Shown: positions 48,698 through 60,600 of the stretch, one piece after another
Numbering within the stretch: position 1 is the stretch's first letter
How the letters are laid out: each line of letters begins with the position of its first letter
Assembly (NCBI GenBank): GCA_911728455.2
Contig: OU452233.1
Span: 8,847,505 to 8,911,504 of the forward strand
Reading direction: 5' to 3'
DNA: 64,000 nucleotides
DNA from: Marthasterias glacialis
Lineage: Eukaryota; Echinodermata; Asteroidea; Forcipulatida; Asteriidae
Notes under the pieces: generated by a model
The model's input: only the letters and a program-made list of their open reading frames with translations
Databases searched by the model: none
Told to the model about the DNA's origin: nothing
Program-made: the position numbers and the translations under genes

Positions 48698-49064
48698 GAC
48701 ACGCACTTTCCGTTCTGGTACCACTGCTGAAACATCGGCTAAGCCATAAGAACATAACTTATATGCGGCTCATCTCTCTTGGATAAATCTTTTGATAATT
48801 GTGGTTACGAACAATGATTGTTATTATGACAGTGGGTAAGATTTGTTTTGTTTTGGTGGGAACACCATCTATGTTTCCGGAATGAGACATAATAATAGTA
48901 CACAAAGTGTTCACTCCGAGTTGTGGTGGCTCTGGAGACGATTAGAGCGGCCTACTTACGATCGAAGCGTGGAGTTGTTAAACCAGTTCTTTTCAGAACC
49001 GTCAACACCCATAGAGAGTGTTGTGTACATGGTGTCTCCGCAAATCTCACTATACTGTAAAAAC

Positions 49065-49965
49065 ATTCTGGGTCAGAATTGACATGGATTCCGAGTCCTG
49101 TGGGGCCTGATCCATTTTCTGGGGGCAGTTTAACCCGGAATATATGTAAAATTGACACAGAAATGGGTACAAATCGTCAGCAATTTCACGAAGTGCCAAA
49201 AACTTGCAAAGTCGTTGAAAAACTCATTTTGATTTTTTTTGTGGTTTCGATTTAGTTGATCGTTATCTAACAATTTACGAAATTGTAGGTCTCAAAATCA
49301 TCTGGTTTCTTAATTATGCTAAGATGATAAAGGGCAAAAACCCCAAGAACCCGGAATAGCGTTTTCACGAAGAGCCAAAAACTTGTTTACCAGTTTGTGG
49401 CCGTGTAGATTATACAGCTGGCACAGTGCCAATCATGAGTGCTCCGGCTTTCGCGTTTTCATGAAGAGCCAAATAGTGTATTACTCTACCGCGTGGATTT
49501 ATCCGCTGGCACAGTGCCAAAAGTGGGTGCTCCGGCTTTTGCGTTTTCACGAACAGCTAAAAAGTTTATACACGGCGCGCTGCACACAGACCACGTTTTG
49601 TACCGTTTTCACGAAGAGACAATCTCATTAATTAAATAATTACTCATTAATTAAACCCGTTATGGACAAAATTGAAACTAGATTTGTTTGATTTGGGATC
49701 TCTACTTCCCTAACATGCAAAAATTTTAAAGATTGAATCGCGAATAGTCTACCTACCGGTGATTTGAAAATAAGCTCAAACGCGGTTTTCTCCAAACATA
49801 CATTTTTCGCTGCAGGGGACTTTTTGGCACTTCGTGAAATTGCAGACGATTTATGACGCAGACTCCGAGTTAAAATCCCATTTTCAAACCAGTTTACTGG
49901 TCAGCCTGACCCAGAAAAAAGGGTCAGGCGCCCCCGGAATCCGGGTCACTTCTGTCCCTGGAGGT
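49065..49965. mobile_element. Long terminal-inverted-repeat element downstream of the GPCR
   Basis: The left arm contains CTGGGTCAG, GGATTCCGAG and CAATTTCACGAAGTGCCAAA. The right arm has TTTGGCACTTCGTGAAATTG, CTGACCCAG and CGGAATCCGGGTCAC in inverted order, so the arms are about 140 bp each. The interior holds ~90-bp sub-repeats starting GTTTTCACGAAGAGCC at about 49363, 49456, 49543 and 49605. It has no transposase ORF. Confidence 0.6.
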
Positions 49966-50256
49966 TTTTTTTTTTTTTTAAAGTGCACGAGTGTATAAAT
50001 AAATTTACCATAACAATTGCAATCGCTTTAGATAGACTTATAGACTTTTTAGATCGACTTATAGTGATCTGGAGTTTTTGATCAGCAAACAACTGAAAAT
50101 AAATCAAAAGGGAAACATTTCAGAACCAATACAGTGCATTCGAAAGACCAAATAATACAGTAGTTCGTAAACCTTGTCTTCATTCAAAATAATTCCACAA
50201 AAAGCCTATCATAAAAGTTTGCAAATTGTTTTGTTTAGATTTTTTGTTATTGTGGC

Positions 50257-50671
50257 GTGTCGTGGCCGAGCGGATAAGAACACCGGACTCAAGCTCTGGT
50301 ATCTCTGATCAGCAGAGTGTGGGTTCGAGACCCGGTCGTGACACTTGTGTCCTTAAGCAAGACACTTAACCATTATTGCTTCGTCCTTTGGATGGGACGT
50401 AAAGCCGTTGGTCCCGTGTGTTGTGTAATGCACGTAAAAGAACCCAGTGACACTTATCGCAAAGAGAAGGGGTTCGCCCCGGTGTTCCTGGTTTGATCGG
50501 CTGCAGATTGCGCCACAGCACCTTGTGAACCATTACATGGTGGTATGTAAAGGAACAGATCTCATACTTCAAAAACGTAACTCAAAATAAGGAAAAAAAT
50601 ACTGAGTGCTCTGAGACGCCCATAGGTTGTGATAAAGCGCTTTATAAAAACTGCGTTTTATTTATTATTAT
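50257..50671 (+). mobile_element. tRNA-derived SINE (family A), full-length copy
   Basis: The head resembles tRNA-Leu: GTCGTGGCCGAGCGGATAAG (box A region), ACTCAAG in the anticodon arm, and GTGGGTTCGAGACCCGGTCG (box B). The body follows: GCAAGACACTTAACCATTAT, GTAAAAGAACCCAGTG, GATCGGCTGCAGATTGCGCC, GATAAAGCGCTTTATAAAAA. The tail is TTTATTTATTATTAT. It is a SINE, not a functional tRNA gene. Confidence 0.8.
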
Positions 50672-51364
50672 CAGATTTAGTTTGTCCACCATAATAGTAT
50701 TAGTAAATATTAGTTTTGGATCGATGTTACGCTACACAAGAAAAGTATTGACTAATTAAAAACAAGTTCTCACTCCCCCCAATCACTACTTGCACTACAA
50801 AGTTTAATTCTTTTATGTTGTCATCATTGATCTGTTGTGGTTCTGCTTGGAGAAATGAGGCGAATACATAAAGTAGCCAAGGGGTGCGGGGGGGGGGGGG
50901 TCACGGAGTGCCCCCGTTTCACAGTACCCCCAGGCGCCCCATTGAAAAAAAAAACCAGATAAATGTAATTCATAAAAAAAACATGGCCCGGGCCCCCGCT
51001 GAAAAGCAATGCCACTTCTCCCCGCCAGCGAAAAAAAATCATCATGGCTACGCCGCTGGGGCGAACCTCAAACCTTCATGAAGTTATATTGATTTTGAGT
51101 GATGAAGTACATTTTCTTGCCGATTTTATTGTAGATGTTTTTTTTTCTTCTTGTGAAAGAACCTGCACATTGTTGTGTGGAAGTGGTAAAGTGCTCCTCA
51201 TTGCCCTTGGCCGATTGATTAAATAACTCGTCGCCAGTGTCAAAGTTCAATTCACGGACCATTCAGACTTGCCCTAGTTTTATCTTTATTGCGAAACAGT
51301 GCATTCTGAATTCCGACGTTGTTTAATTTTTCTGGCCATGTTCTGATTTTGCGTTCAACTGATT

Positions 51365-53627
51365 TGGTACCGTCATTAAAATACCCCAGACCCTTCCCAT
51401 GAAATATGATGGATTTGCATTGTTGCATCACTCAGTTCTGCTTACAAGAACCGCCGGTATTAAAGCTTGTGTGCATTCTGCTTTGCTTACGGTTTAGCAG
51501 TATTTATTCAATTATAAGTTCTGCTAAATCCGTAAGCAGAAAATGTCTGCTTACAGGCTTGATGAAACTGGGCCCGGGTGAACTGCTCTGTAAATAAGAG
51601 TGAGTTGTTACACAATGATGGTGAAATAGGTTTTCTATAATGCAGTTCGAAAGAATGCGTATTAACCAGCTTTTAGTTAGATATAGCGGAGTCTAAAGTA
51701 TAACACGGCTCGCCACTCAAGCTTCTACTCCGCTGCTACGGCTAGATCACTGAAAAATGCCTGCTCATTACTTCAACGTCGCCATAAAACTTAGATCAGG
51801 TTTGTCCCCCGACCCCGCCCTCCCTTTTCCACTCCAGCTGGGTACGCCACGGATACGTGGCTTGTTTACGTTATAAACCAACTTCAGAGCACGGTATCAT
51901 CCAGTTGATTTCCCGCCGGGTTAAAAAGAGGAGTTTTTTTGCGTTGAGAATTACAATGTGGTACATGACTTGTACTTTAAATTTCATTGAGTGGTTAAGA
52001 TTAGAGACATAGTGAAGGGACGGTGCATCATGTTTATGAGCCGGTAAAAAGTACATTCGTTCCATACGTCTCGTCTGCCAAATGAACGTTCATCAACAAC
52101 TGTTACTCTCTTGTGACTCTTTTGTACCGTCATTAAAATACCCCAGACCCTTCCCATGAAATATGATGGATTTGCATTGTTGCATCACTCAGTTCTGCTT
52201 CCAAGAACCGCCGGTAAGCTTGTGTGCATTCTGCTTTGCTTACGGTTTAGCAGTATTTATTCAATTATAAATTCTGCTAAATCCGTAAGCAGAAAACGTC
52301 TGCTTACAGGCTTGATGAAACTGGGCCCGGGTGAACTGCTCTGTAAATAAGAGTGAGTTGTTACACAATGATGGTGAAATGGGTTTTCTATAATGCAGTT
52401 CGAAAGAGTGCGTATTAACCAGCTTTTAGTTAGGTATAGCGGAGTCTAAAGTATAACACGGCTCGCCACTCAAGCTTCTACTCCGCTGCTACGGCTAGAT
52501 CACTGAAAAATGCCTGCTCATTACTTCAACGTCGCCATAAAACTTAGATCAGGTTTGTCCCCCGACCCCGCCCTCCCTTTTCCACTCCAGCTGGGTACGC
52601 CACGGATACGTGGCTTGTTTACGTTATAAACCAACTTCAGAGCACGGTATCATCCAGTTGATTTCCCGCCGGGTTAAAAAGAGGAGTTTTTTTGCGTTGA
52701 GAATTACAATGTGGTACATGACTTGTACTTTAAATTTCATTGAGTGGTTAAGATTAGAGACATAGTGAAGGGACGGTGCATCATGTTTATGAGCCGGTAA
52801 AAAGTACATTCGTTCCATACGTCTCGTCTGCCAAATGAACGTTCATCAACAACTGTTACTCTCTTGTGACTCTTTTGTACCGTCATTAAAATACCCCAGA
52901 CCCTTCCCATGAAATATGATGGATTTGCATTGTTGCATCACTCAGTTCTGCTTCCAAGAACCGCCGGTAAGCTTGTGTGCATTCTGCTTTGCTTACGGTT
53001 TAGCAGTATTTATTCAATTATAAATTCTGCTAAATCCGTAAGCAGAAAACGTCTGCTTACAGGCTTGATGAAACTGGGCCCGGGTGAACTGCTCTGTAAA
53101 TAAGAGTGAGTTGTTACACAATGATGGTGAAATGGGTTTTCTATAATGCAGTTCGAAAGAGTGCGTATTAACCAGCTTTTAGTTAGGTATAGCGGAGTCT
53201 AAAGTATAACACGGCTCGCCACTCAAGCTTCTACTCCGCTGCTACGGCTAGATCACTGAAAAATGCCTGCTCATTACTTCAACGTCGCCATAAAACTTAG
53301 ATCAGGTTTGTCCCCCGACCCCGCCCTCCCTTTTCCACTCCAGCTGGGTACACCACGGATACGTGGCTTGTTTACGCTATAAACCAACTTCAGAGTACGG
53401 TATCATCCAGTTGATTTCCCGCCGGGTTAAAAAGAGGAGTTTTTTTGCGTTGAGAATTACAAATGTGGTACATGTACTTTAAATTTCATTGAGTGGATAA
53501 GATTAGAGACATAGTGAAGGGACGGTGCAACGTGTTTTAGAGCCGGTAAAAAGTACATTCGTTCCATCCGTCTCGTCTGCCAAATGAACGTTCATCAACA
53601 ACTGTTACTCTCTTGTGACTCTTTTGT
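51365..53627 (+). repeat. Tandem triplication of a ~753-bp unit
   Basis: The anchor TACCGTCATTAAAATACCCC recurs at 51368, 52125 and 52878, giving units of 757 and 753 bp. The third copy ends near CTCTTGTGACTCTTTTGTA at about 53627. Copies 2 and 3 are almost identical. Each unit holds a hairpin (TTGCTTACGGTTTAGCAG / CTGCTAAATCCGTAAGCA) and the CTTGATGAAACTGGGCCC motif of a dispersed family. Short frames on both strands are preserved only because the DNA is. Confidence 0.95.
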
Positions 53628-54233
53628 AAACATGGTTGTGATATCCCAGGCTACATGGTCTGTCAACAAAATGTTTTAACAAAAAAACTAAATCGTAAGA
53701 CTTTCAGATTAATGACATATAGATTCGTAGTCAACCAAAATCTCCGTGTTATACCGTGATTTGCAATTTTCTTATAAATGACGTTATATCGGCAGAAAAA
53801 GAAATCGCAAAGGATAAAATGTACAGACTGCACAGCAGCGAAACTATAGGGCACTTTTTAAGGGGAACAAGGGAGTGCACCATTTTTTTTCTTGGGGGCA
53901 CTTAAAAAGTGTAGTTTCCGTTTGATATTTTCTAAACAAGTTCCTTTTCAGTGCTCTTGGTTTTTCGTTTATAAAAAAAAATCTGACGTGTAAATAGAAA
54001 ATAATAGTTTTAAAAACATTCTACGAAAGTCTCATCAATTGTAATATTTTGTTCTGGTTATATGTAGTCGTTATATAATGTAATGTGTTTTCATCACGTT
54101 ACATATACATTTCTATAAAGGGAAAGGTAACTGTAAAGCGCATGCGCAAAAACCTACTATTATACTACGGCGTTTGGGAAAGAAAACATGCATCCGGCGG
54201 GGGGGGGGGGGGGGCGTACGGTCGTGTCCCCTA

Positions 54234-54409
54234 TAGACCTTTATCATGCTGCCACCGTCTTGGTCATTTTCCATGTATCCAATAACAGTAATAGATGCTC
54301 ATATTCATTGTACTAAAAGGAACCAGACTATTTGCCCTTCCAGCCTCTGTTTGGTTACATTGGTTTAAATGGGAAAAAATCAAGATGGCCGCACCATGAT
54401 AAAGGTCTA
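54234..54409. mobile_element. MITE, family AGACCTTTATCATG, second copy
   Basis: Ends TAGACCTTTATCATGCTGCC and GCACCATGATAAAGGTCTA. It is inserted just before TAGTTACGCCACTG, the end of a CAGTGGCG-type element. Confidence 0.75.
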
Positions 54410-54787
54410 TAGTTACGCCACTGAGATCTGGACAGCACAAGGAAGAGTCTGTTTTTAGAAGTTAGTTCATTAGAAGACTCAGCCCTCGGTGAGTCAGTTC
54501 TTCCTGGAAAAAATCTGTTCAATAAATTTCCCACGGGTACCATGGGCATGTCACAAACCATAATAATCCCCGTGTGACAGCTCGCTATTGCCAGCCGTGT
54601 TGCTGCAAGCGAATCAAATAGTTATTTGATTTGATACAAGTATACAAAATATTGGTATCGATAGCCGGGGGTCGCAGGTTCAAATCCCGCTCCAGCCAGT
54701 TTGCTTTTGTTGACCCGAAAATGTTTTCTAATAGCGATGGCAAACAGAAAAGAAAAAAATTACTGTATTTAATAATTATAATAATTT

Positions 54788-55105
54788 GGAAGACTAATCA
54801 TCCTTACTCGCAGCTGAGAAGCTGAATTGCGAAGGACGCGGCTACAGGTGTTCGAGTTGCAGGCATTCAAGGGTGCCTTTTGGTAGCCAGCACCATCGAC
54901 CCGTTTATGACCACGGAGCACGGCTGGAGATCGAAGGTGTTTGATTTTTCAGGTGGGAGGAAAACCGAAGGGCCCAGAGAATCACCTTCGTGGCACAGAA
55001 GAGAACCAATGCACAAGTCTACTCACATTCCTAGCCGGGAATCGAACCAGTGTCACAGTGGTAAGGGGCGAGTGCTTTACGCACTAGCCACCCATGCCCC
55101 TAACT
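54788..55105 (-). mobile_element. SINE family B, antisense copy
   Basis: Right to left: GGGGCATGGGTGGCTAGTGC, GTAAAGCACTCGCCCCTTAC, GGTTCGATTCCCGGCTAGG (box-B-like), TTTTCCTCCCACC, GTGCTCCGTGGTCATAAACG, GCACCCTTGAATGCCTGCA, AATTCAGCTTCTCAGCTGCG. Same order as 22256-22540. Confidence 0.7.
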
Positions 55106-55192
55106 GTTTTTCAAAAGACAAAACTCCACCCCATATATGTAGCTCTATGCTCTTCCCCGACTAAACAGACCCTAAGCCATACTCTTATTATC

Positions 55193-55303
55193 CTGTTGGT
55201 AAGTGATGAAGTTTTGGAGCCGGAAGTGTAGTGTAACGAATGTTCATATAATATACAATTCGTTTACACTACACTTCCGGCTCCAGACGTAATGACTTAC
55301 CAA
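55193..55303. mobile_element. MITE, family CTGTTGGTTAGTGATGA, second copy
   Basis: Inverted arms CTGTTGGTAAGTGATGAAGT / GTAATGACTTACCAA and GGAGCCGGAAGTGTAGTGTA / TACACTACACTTCCGGCTCC. The longer arm pairs without mismatch. Confidence 0.75.
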
Positions 55304-55428
55304 TGGGAGACTTTTGAGACGATAGCGGGCGTCCCACAGACCGGTCCCTTTCTATTGTTTTTATCGCTGAGAACAATGGAAAAGGACCGGTCTGTGGGAC
55401 GCCCGCTATCGTCTCAAAAGTCTCCCAT
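55303..55428. repeat. 126-bp near-perfect palindrome
   Basis: The arms begin ATGGGAGACTTTTGAGACGA and end TCGTCTCAAAAGTCTCCCAT. They pair through GCGGGCGTCCCACAGACCGG / CCGGTCTGTGGGACGCCCGC up to an AACAAT/ATTGTT pair around a short loop. It directly abuts the MITE at 55193-55303. Confidence 0.85.
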
Positions 55429-56799
55429 AGGATAAACCGTAGTAAGCTATCGCTTGCAACTATACCTCCCGCTGAAGCGTGCCCACCGGGCAAAAAAATA
55501 TCAGCAGCATTCGTCTAATAATAATTATACCCCGTACAACCGGAATCGATTCTTCTAAATTAATTTGACATAACATCTTCTGAAAAATGCCATCGTTCTT
55601 TCGTGACTGTTAGTGTTTATGTACACGTCTTCTCTCATGAGCTAAGTATTTCCATATAATGTTGGAACATCTTTGTCACGGTTTCAAGACTATTCGGAAT
55701 ATTTTGTGATAGGCCTACATTCATTTTCCAATAGAAAGATTGCTTTGAGATGAACAGTCTCTAAAACCACACATTAAAATGGTCTAAAAAGGCCATTGTA
55801 TTTCAGATCCTTCCAATTCAAATTTCTCTCTGAAAGAATATACCATATAAAATGACATCTATTTTTACTCCATTTCAAAATGAGGTTAGAGACTTGAAAT
55901 TATTCCCCCCCCCACCTTCATAAGGACTCTATTAAAAAAAAATTGAGTACGTCGCCAAACTGAATTTGACCTTGGAGCCCCTTCTTAAGTGCATCAAGAC
56001 ATGCATGGAACAAAACGGATTGAGTTTTGGCCTATATCTAAACTGCAAGATTATATGATATCCCAGAGAATGGGATGAATGGCTTTGCACTCAGAAGGGC
56101 AAAGCTTTCACAGACTCTAGGGCTCCCCACAATGTTTTCAATAGTTCATCACTAAATCTCAAAATAACCGGCTTATCGCAGAAAAACACCTATTGTTGTC
56201 ATTACATTCCCTAGATTTTAAAACCGAACACGAGACAAAAGAATGGTTTTCTTTTTTATTCTTAAAAATCTTGAAATAAAGACGGTAAAAGCAAATTCTT
56301 GCAAGTATTCTGATTAAAAAGGCCCGATGTCTCGTCTGTAATAAAAGCCTTGGTGAGTTAATCAGTGCTTATAGCTCAGGGATCAAGTGTTTGTATCAAA
56401 AATAATACTTTTTTTTTCAAGGAATCACACTAAACCTTGAGAAGAAATAACTTTCACGAGAAAGTTTGTACAATTTTTCAATATTGTAGCAATAATTCAA
56501 CAGTGGAGACAAACTTATCATGCATTATTTATTCTGTCTGTTCTCTGCTCCTCGTTTTCATTTTTTTCATACATCGTAACTTTTCCACCGAATGCTTCTG
56601 TTACACTATATTCTTGCATGTTCATTAGTCTTTTGGTGCAAACCGTGTGAGTCAGTTACCACTTTTTTGTGGCAAGAGTTTGACCTCTTTTCAGCCGGAT
56701 GATAGCCGACAGAGGGCGCTGTGTAATTTTTTTTTTTTGTGGAACTACAACATCCTTGCTTTTTTTGCAAACCAGAATTATTTTATATTGAGGTATTAA

Positions 56800-56955
56800 C
56801 AGACGGCAAACGGTATACATTATTAATCCCTTTTCAACCGATTGCCATATCCATCTCTGAAAACAATATGTAATGGTGTGCTGTATCTCGCCATTGATGT
56901 ATCTGTGTTTTTGGGTGTCGCCTTCTAAAAGCCACCAGCTGAGGGTGAACACCAT
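56800..56955 (-). pseudogene. Duplicated, decayed copy of the METTL27 terminal exon
   Basis: This reads MVFTLSWWLLEGDTQKH and later SVEKGLIMYTVCRL. It parallels MVFTLSWTLVEGDTQEH and LVEKMDISLILQ...MYTIRRL of the real last exon, 0.8 kb upstream in the gene's orientation. The middle is diverged, about 13 residues before MYT are missing, and the stop TAA has become TTA, so the frame runs on for about 46 more residues. The upstream AG has no pyrimidine tract. It is therefore most likely a relic of a local duplication, though use as an alternative last exon cannot be ruled out. Confidence 0.7.
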
Positions 56956-57501
56956 GCGTCCTTTTTACAGTTTAAATACTACATTTTTAGAGACAAAAGT
57001 TAAAGACTCACACGGCTTTCTACCCTAATAGAGTATTTCTCAAAGGCAAACGAACATGCATTTAAAAAGTATAAAGTGTAAAAGAAGCATTTGTGTGGAA
57101 AAGTGACAATATATTTGAAAATTGTCCAAACGTTTTCGCGAAAGTTGTTTCTTCGCATGGTTTCATGCAGTTCCAATAGTTCTATATCTGTCCAAAATGT
57201 TTAAAGACTCCGTTTCTTTCTCGGTGGTCAATGAAACCCTGTGGAACACTAGGTCTCACAACTCTCAATACTCTTAACTGTTACAGCATAAAAACTTAAG
57301 AAAAAGACCTTCTCCCATTTCATTGAATTTCTGATATTTTCGTATTATATATTTGGGGTGTAATGTAGGCCCTTACACTTGGAATTCAAGCAATTTAAGG
57401 AACAGCTCTGGTCACGCTGCATCATATAACACGTCCACAAAATATACAACCCACGCAGGTCATCCTGCAAAGAATGATCCGATCGACGACCCTCCTTTTT
57501 C

Positions 57502-57621
57502 GAATCCGTAATAACGGATTGTGAATCCGTAATTACGGATTGTGAATCCGTAATTACGGATTGTGAATCCGTAATTACGGATTGTGAACCCATAGTGGAT
57601 TTGAATCCGTAATGACGGATT
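57502..57621. repeat. Palindromic tandem array AATCCGTAATTACGGATT
   Basis: Four near-identical ~22-bp units (GAATCCGTAATTACGGATTG), then a degenerate unit and a last one (GAATCCGTAATGACGGATT). Each unit is itself palindromic. The array starts about 70 bp beyond the METTL27 stop codon and so probably lies in its 3' UTR. Confidence 0.9.
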
Positions 57622-57692
57622 TGGAAATTTAGGTTTTTGTTGGCGCTAACGGGCTTTCGTAGAGATAAGCTACCGTGCGTTGAAGTTGGTGT

Positions 57693-60600
57693 TTACAGGC
57701 GGCGAATGGTGTACATATCTGCGCGGCCATCTTGTAAAATCAATGAAATATCCATTTTCTCGACCAGTTCCCACATGCCTTTCTGTATGTTGTCGTTGAT
57801 GGCGCCCTGCATGTCATGGAGGATGGCTTTATGTTCTTGAGTGTCTCCTTCAACGAGCGTCCAGCTCAGAGTGAAAACCATCAAGCCCCCTGCAAATAAA
57901 CCATGTAAAAAAGATTGTTTAATTTGCCTTCATGTCATGTTTTAAGGGACCCCGACCATGAAACCCCTTGACCATGCAAACCGATGATGAAGTGAGACCC
58001 ACTGATCTCTATTATACTGACTGGACAGCGGGTGACGTGTGTTCTTTGAAGTCAGTGGACGCCACACCGTAAGAATGAACAATTTTTAGCAGTAATTAGA
58101 CTTAAAAACGTGTTGATGAATCACAGTCCCTTCCTTTAAATCACAACAAATACATCGCATTCTGTAAACGCACTGTTTATTAAAAGGGTTTTATGCGAGT
58201 TTATCAAATGGCCCCAGCATGATGATGCGGGACAACTTCACGGTCTTTGCACAAGCCCCATAGACCCAACTCACTATCCAGTCAATGTAATAGAGACCAG
58301 TGGTAAGACCTTAAACGTCGACCGCCGCCATAGAGGTAAAACAATAATAGCGTTGTGGGATGGGTCAATGAGCAACCTGCTTTTGACCTCTGTGTGAGGA
58401 CGCCCCATTTCATGGACGTCTTGGACTTGCATAAGGTCTCCCATAACTAATCGTCATTTTGTGTCATGTACCTTTTTTGACGATTCTGTTCCATTCAGGG
58501 AAGACGTCGTGCGTGAGATGACCTATCGATAGAGCACCAACGCAGATCAATCCGTCGTAGTAACCTGTGTTATCAATTTTAAAAAGTTAATGTCAAAAGT
58601 GTTGTGGCCACGAAGAGTGAAAATGGTATCAACGATTGTATGTCTTTTTTCCTTTTAACATACCATCTTCAACATTTTTAATCCTGTTTTTGCCAAGATG
58701 GTCACAAATGAGTCTCTCGTACACTCCTCTCGAGGCGCTGACGTCCAGACATTTCTGTGAAAAGTCTACAGCATCGATTCGCTTGAAACCGAGTTTAGCC
58801 AACTGAGAGAAATGAAAGGATAAACGAACGGTGATGGGTAACGTTACATAATTGTAATGTCTTTTCCATTCAGCTAGTCCTTGAAGAACTTAACTTTATT
58901 TCATACCTCGATTACTCTTTCACACGAGGGCGCTATTGCGCGCATGCACTACTGAATCAGCATGCAATAACTTTTTAAGGCACAGAGTTGGAACCATGTC
59001 TAATAGGTGACCAGAGGTGGATTTCACAAAACTAGTCCTGACTAGTCCCAACTTGTCGTTGTCAATATCGCCATAGTAATTTGTAGTGTGACATCATACT
59101 TTGTTTAGCAATTAAGAATAATTCGCACTTCAGATCGTAGCTCTTTGTGAAATGGACCCCTCAGCTCCGGATCATGGAAATTTCCAAGGCATCGGTGTCG
59201 GGCCCTCCACTTTAAAACACCGTATAATCAAAAAGCACACGGCTTTAAGACTTGCATTGCGCGTAAACCACATTCGAGGAAGGAAAAAAAAAGGTCACAA
59301 GTTAAATCCCCGGAAAAATAAAACCGCTTCCTATAGACCCTTTCCATGAAATATGTAAATTGCACATCACGCGTGTGCACTAACACTACTGGTGGGCAAA
59401 ATGAGGGAACATCGCGCCTTTTTGTGTGGGGCTAGAGTGGCGTGACGCACACGCGTTTTTGCGTCTGCCTAGTGCACAACTCTATGGCGTTTGCCCAACA
59501 ATAATGTCAGTACGCATGCGTGGATGTAATTAGCATATTTCGTGGGAAGGGCTAATTGACTCCTTGCACCTACGTCACACGCGGCAGCTGTGCCACGCTC
59601 GCCATTTTAGGAAATCAATAATTTACGTGCGTTGCCTGAAATTACGCGCCACATTGTCATTAACACACGGACACATTGACTTCCAAAATAGTGCAGCCCA
59701 AGATTAACATGGTGATGTCATCAATGCGAAACGTTGTCAACTACTTTATAGTTAAATTAGGAAAAAATATTCACCTGTAGACCAACTCTTCCCGTTCCTG
59801 CCGCACAGTCAACGACGAGGGCGCTCCTATCGGTGATGAATTTTCCCAGGGTCTCTGCGCATGCCATTGGCCCATTATAGTTTGCATTGTCGTAGACCTG
59901 CGGGGGAAATAACAGAAACGATTCCATGGTGGATTTACATGTATATGGAACAGGCAAAGGTAGAAACTATTAATTTTGTAGACAGACAAAACATTTATTT
60001 TGCAAGATTAATTTGTGTGCGTGACAATTAAGCGACATCACAAATTTGCTATTACATTTGCGACATTGCAAATATTTGCAATACTATTTGCGACATCTCA
60101 AATGTTTGCAAATATATTTGCAATAATATTTGCGACGTCTCAAATATTTGCAAATATATTTGGAATAATATTTGTGATTTGTGTGATGTCTTCAGGACCA
60201 CCATAATTGACAGTTGACCACAGTCTGAGAATAGACCGATTGCGTGACCCACGTCACGTGACCACGTCACGTGACCCGTAGTGGGTATTGAATGTAAACA
60301 AACACGAAGTCCTTCAGAGGAAAGTGCGGTACGGTACATGATGATTGTTGCATTTCGTTTATTCGATCGAGGTTTTTCTTTCTCGAAATCTGTAAAAGAT
60401 ATTTCAGAGTTTGTACCAGAGACCTTCGAGTGGCTGAATAAAGCCGGTAAGGACAGTTCCAGCAAGTCATGCAAATTATACAAGGAACGTCTTTGTTCAC
60501 AATGTGGTAGTACTGGTTGCAAGACGGAACGTTCGGGCCAGACGACCGCGATCACGCACTTTTCAACACAAGAATTTTACAGTTTTGAAGCTGAAATCGT

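Noticed and set aside
47900..48724. Long minus-strand ORFs under the GPCR
   Set aside because: They are antisense shadows of a receptor with full seven-helix motif support.
50257..50345. A tRNA-Leu gene
   Set aside because: Boxes A and B are present, but the acceptor stem is imperfect and it continues into a SINE body shared by other copies.
51406..53103. Repeated 63-64-residue ORFs on the plus strand and their minus-strand counterparts
   Set aside because: They are identical only because the 753-bp DNA unit is duplicated; no splice sites, domains or substitution pattern support coding.
57502..57621. Short palindromic repeats resembling CRISPR repeats
   Set aside because: Units are directly contiguous, without spacer sequences, and lie next to a spliced gene.
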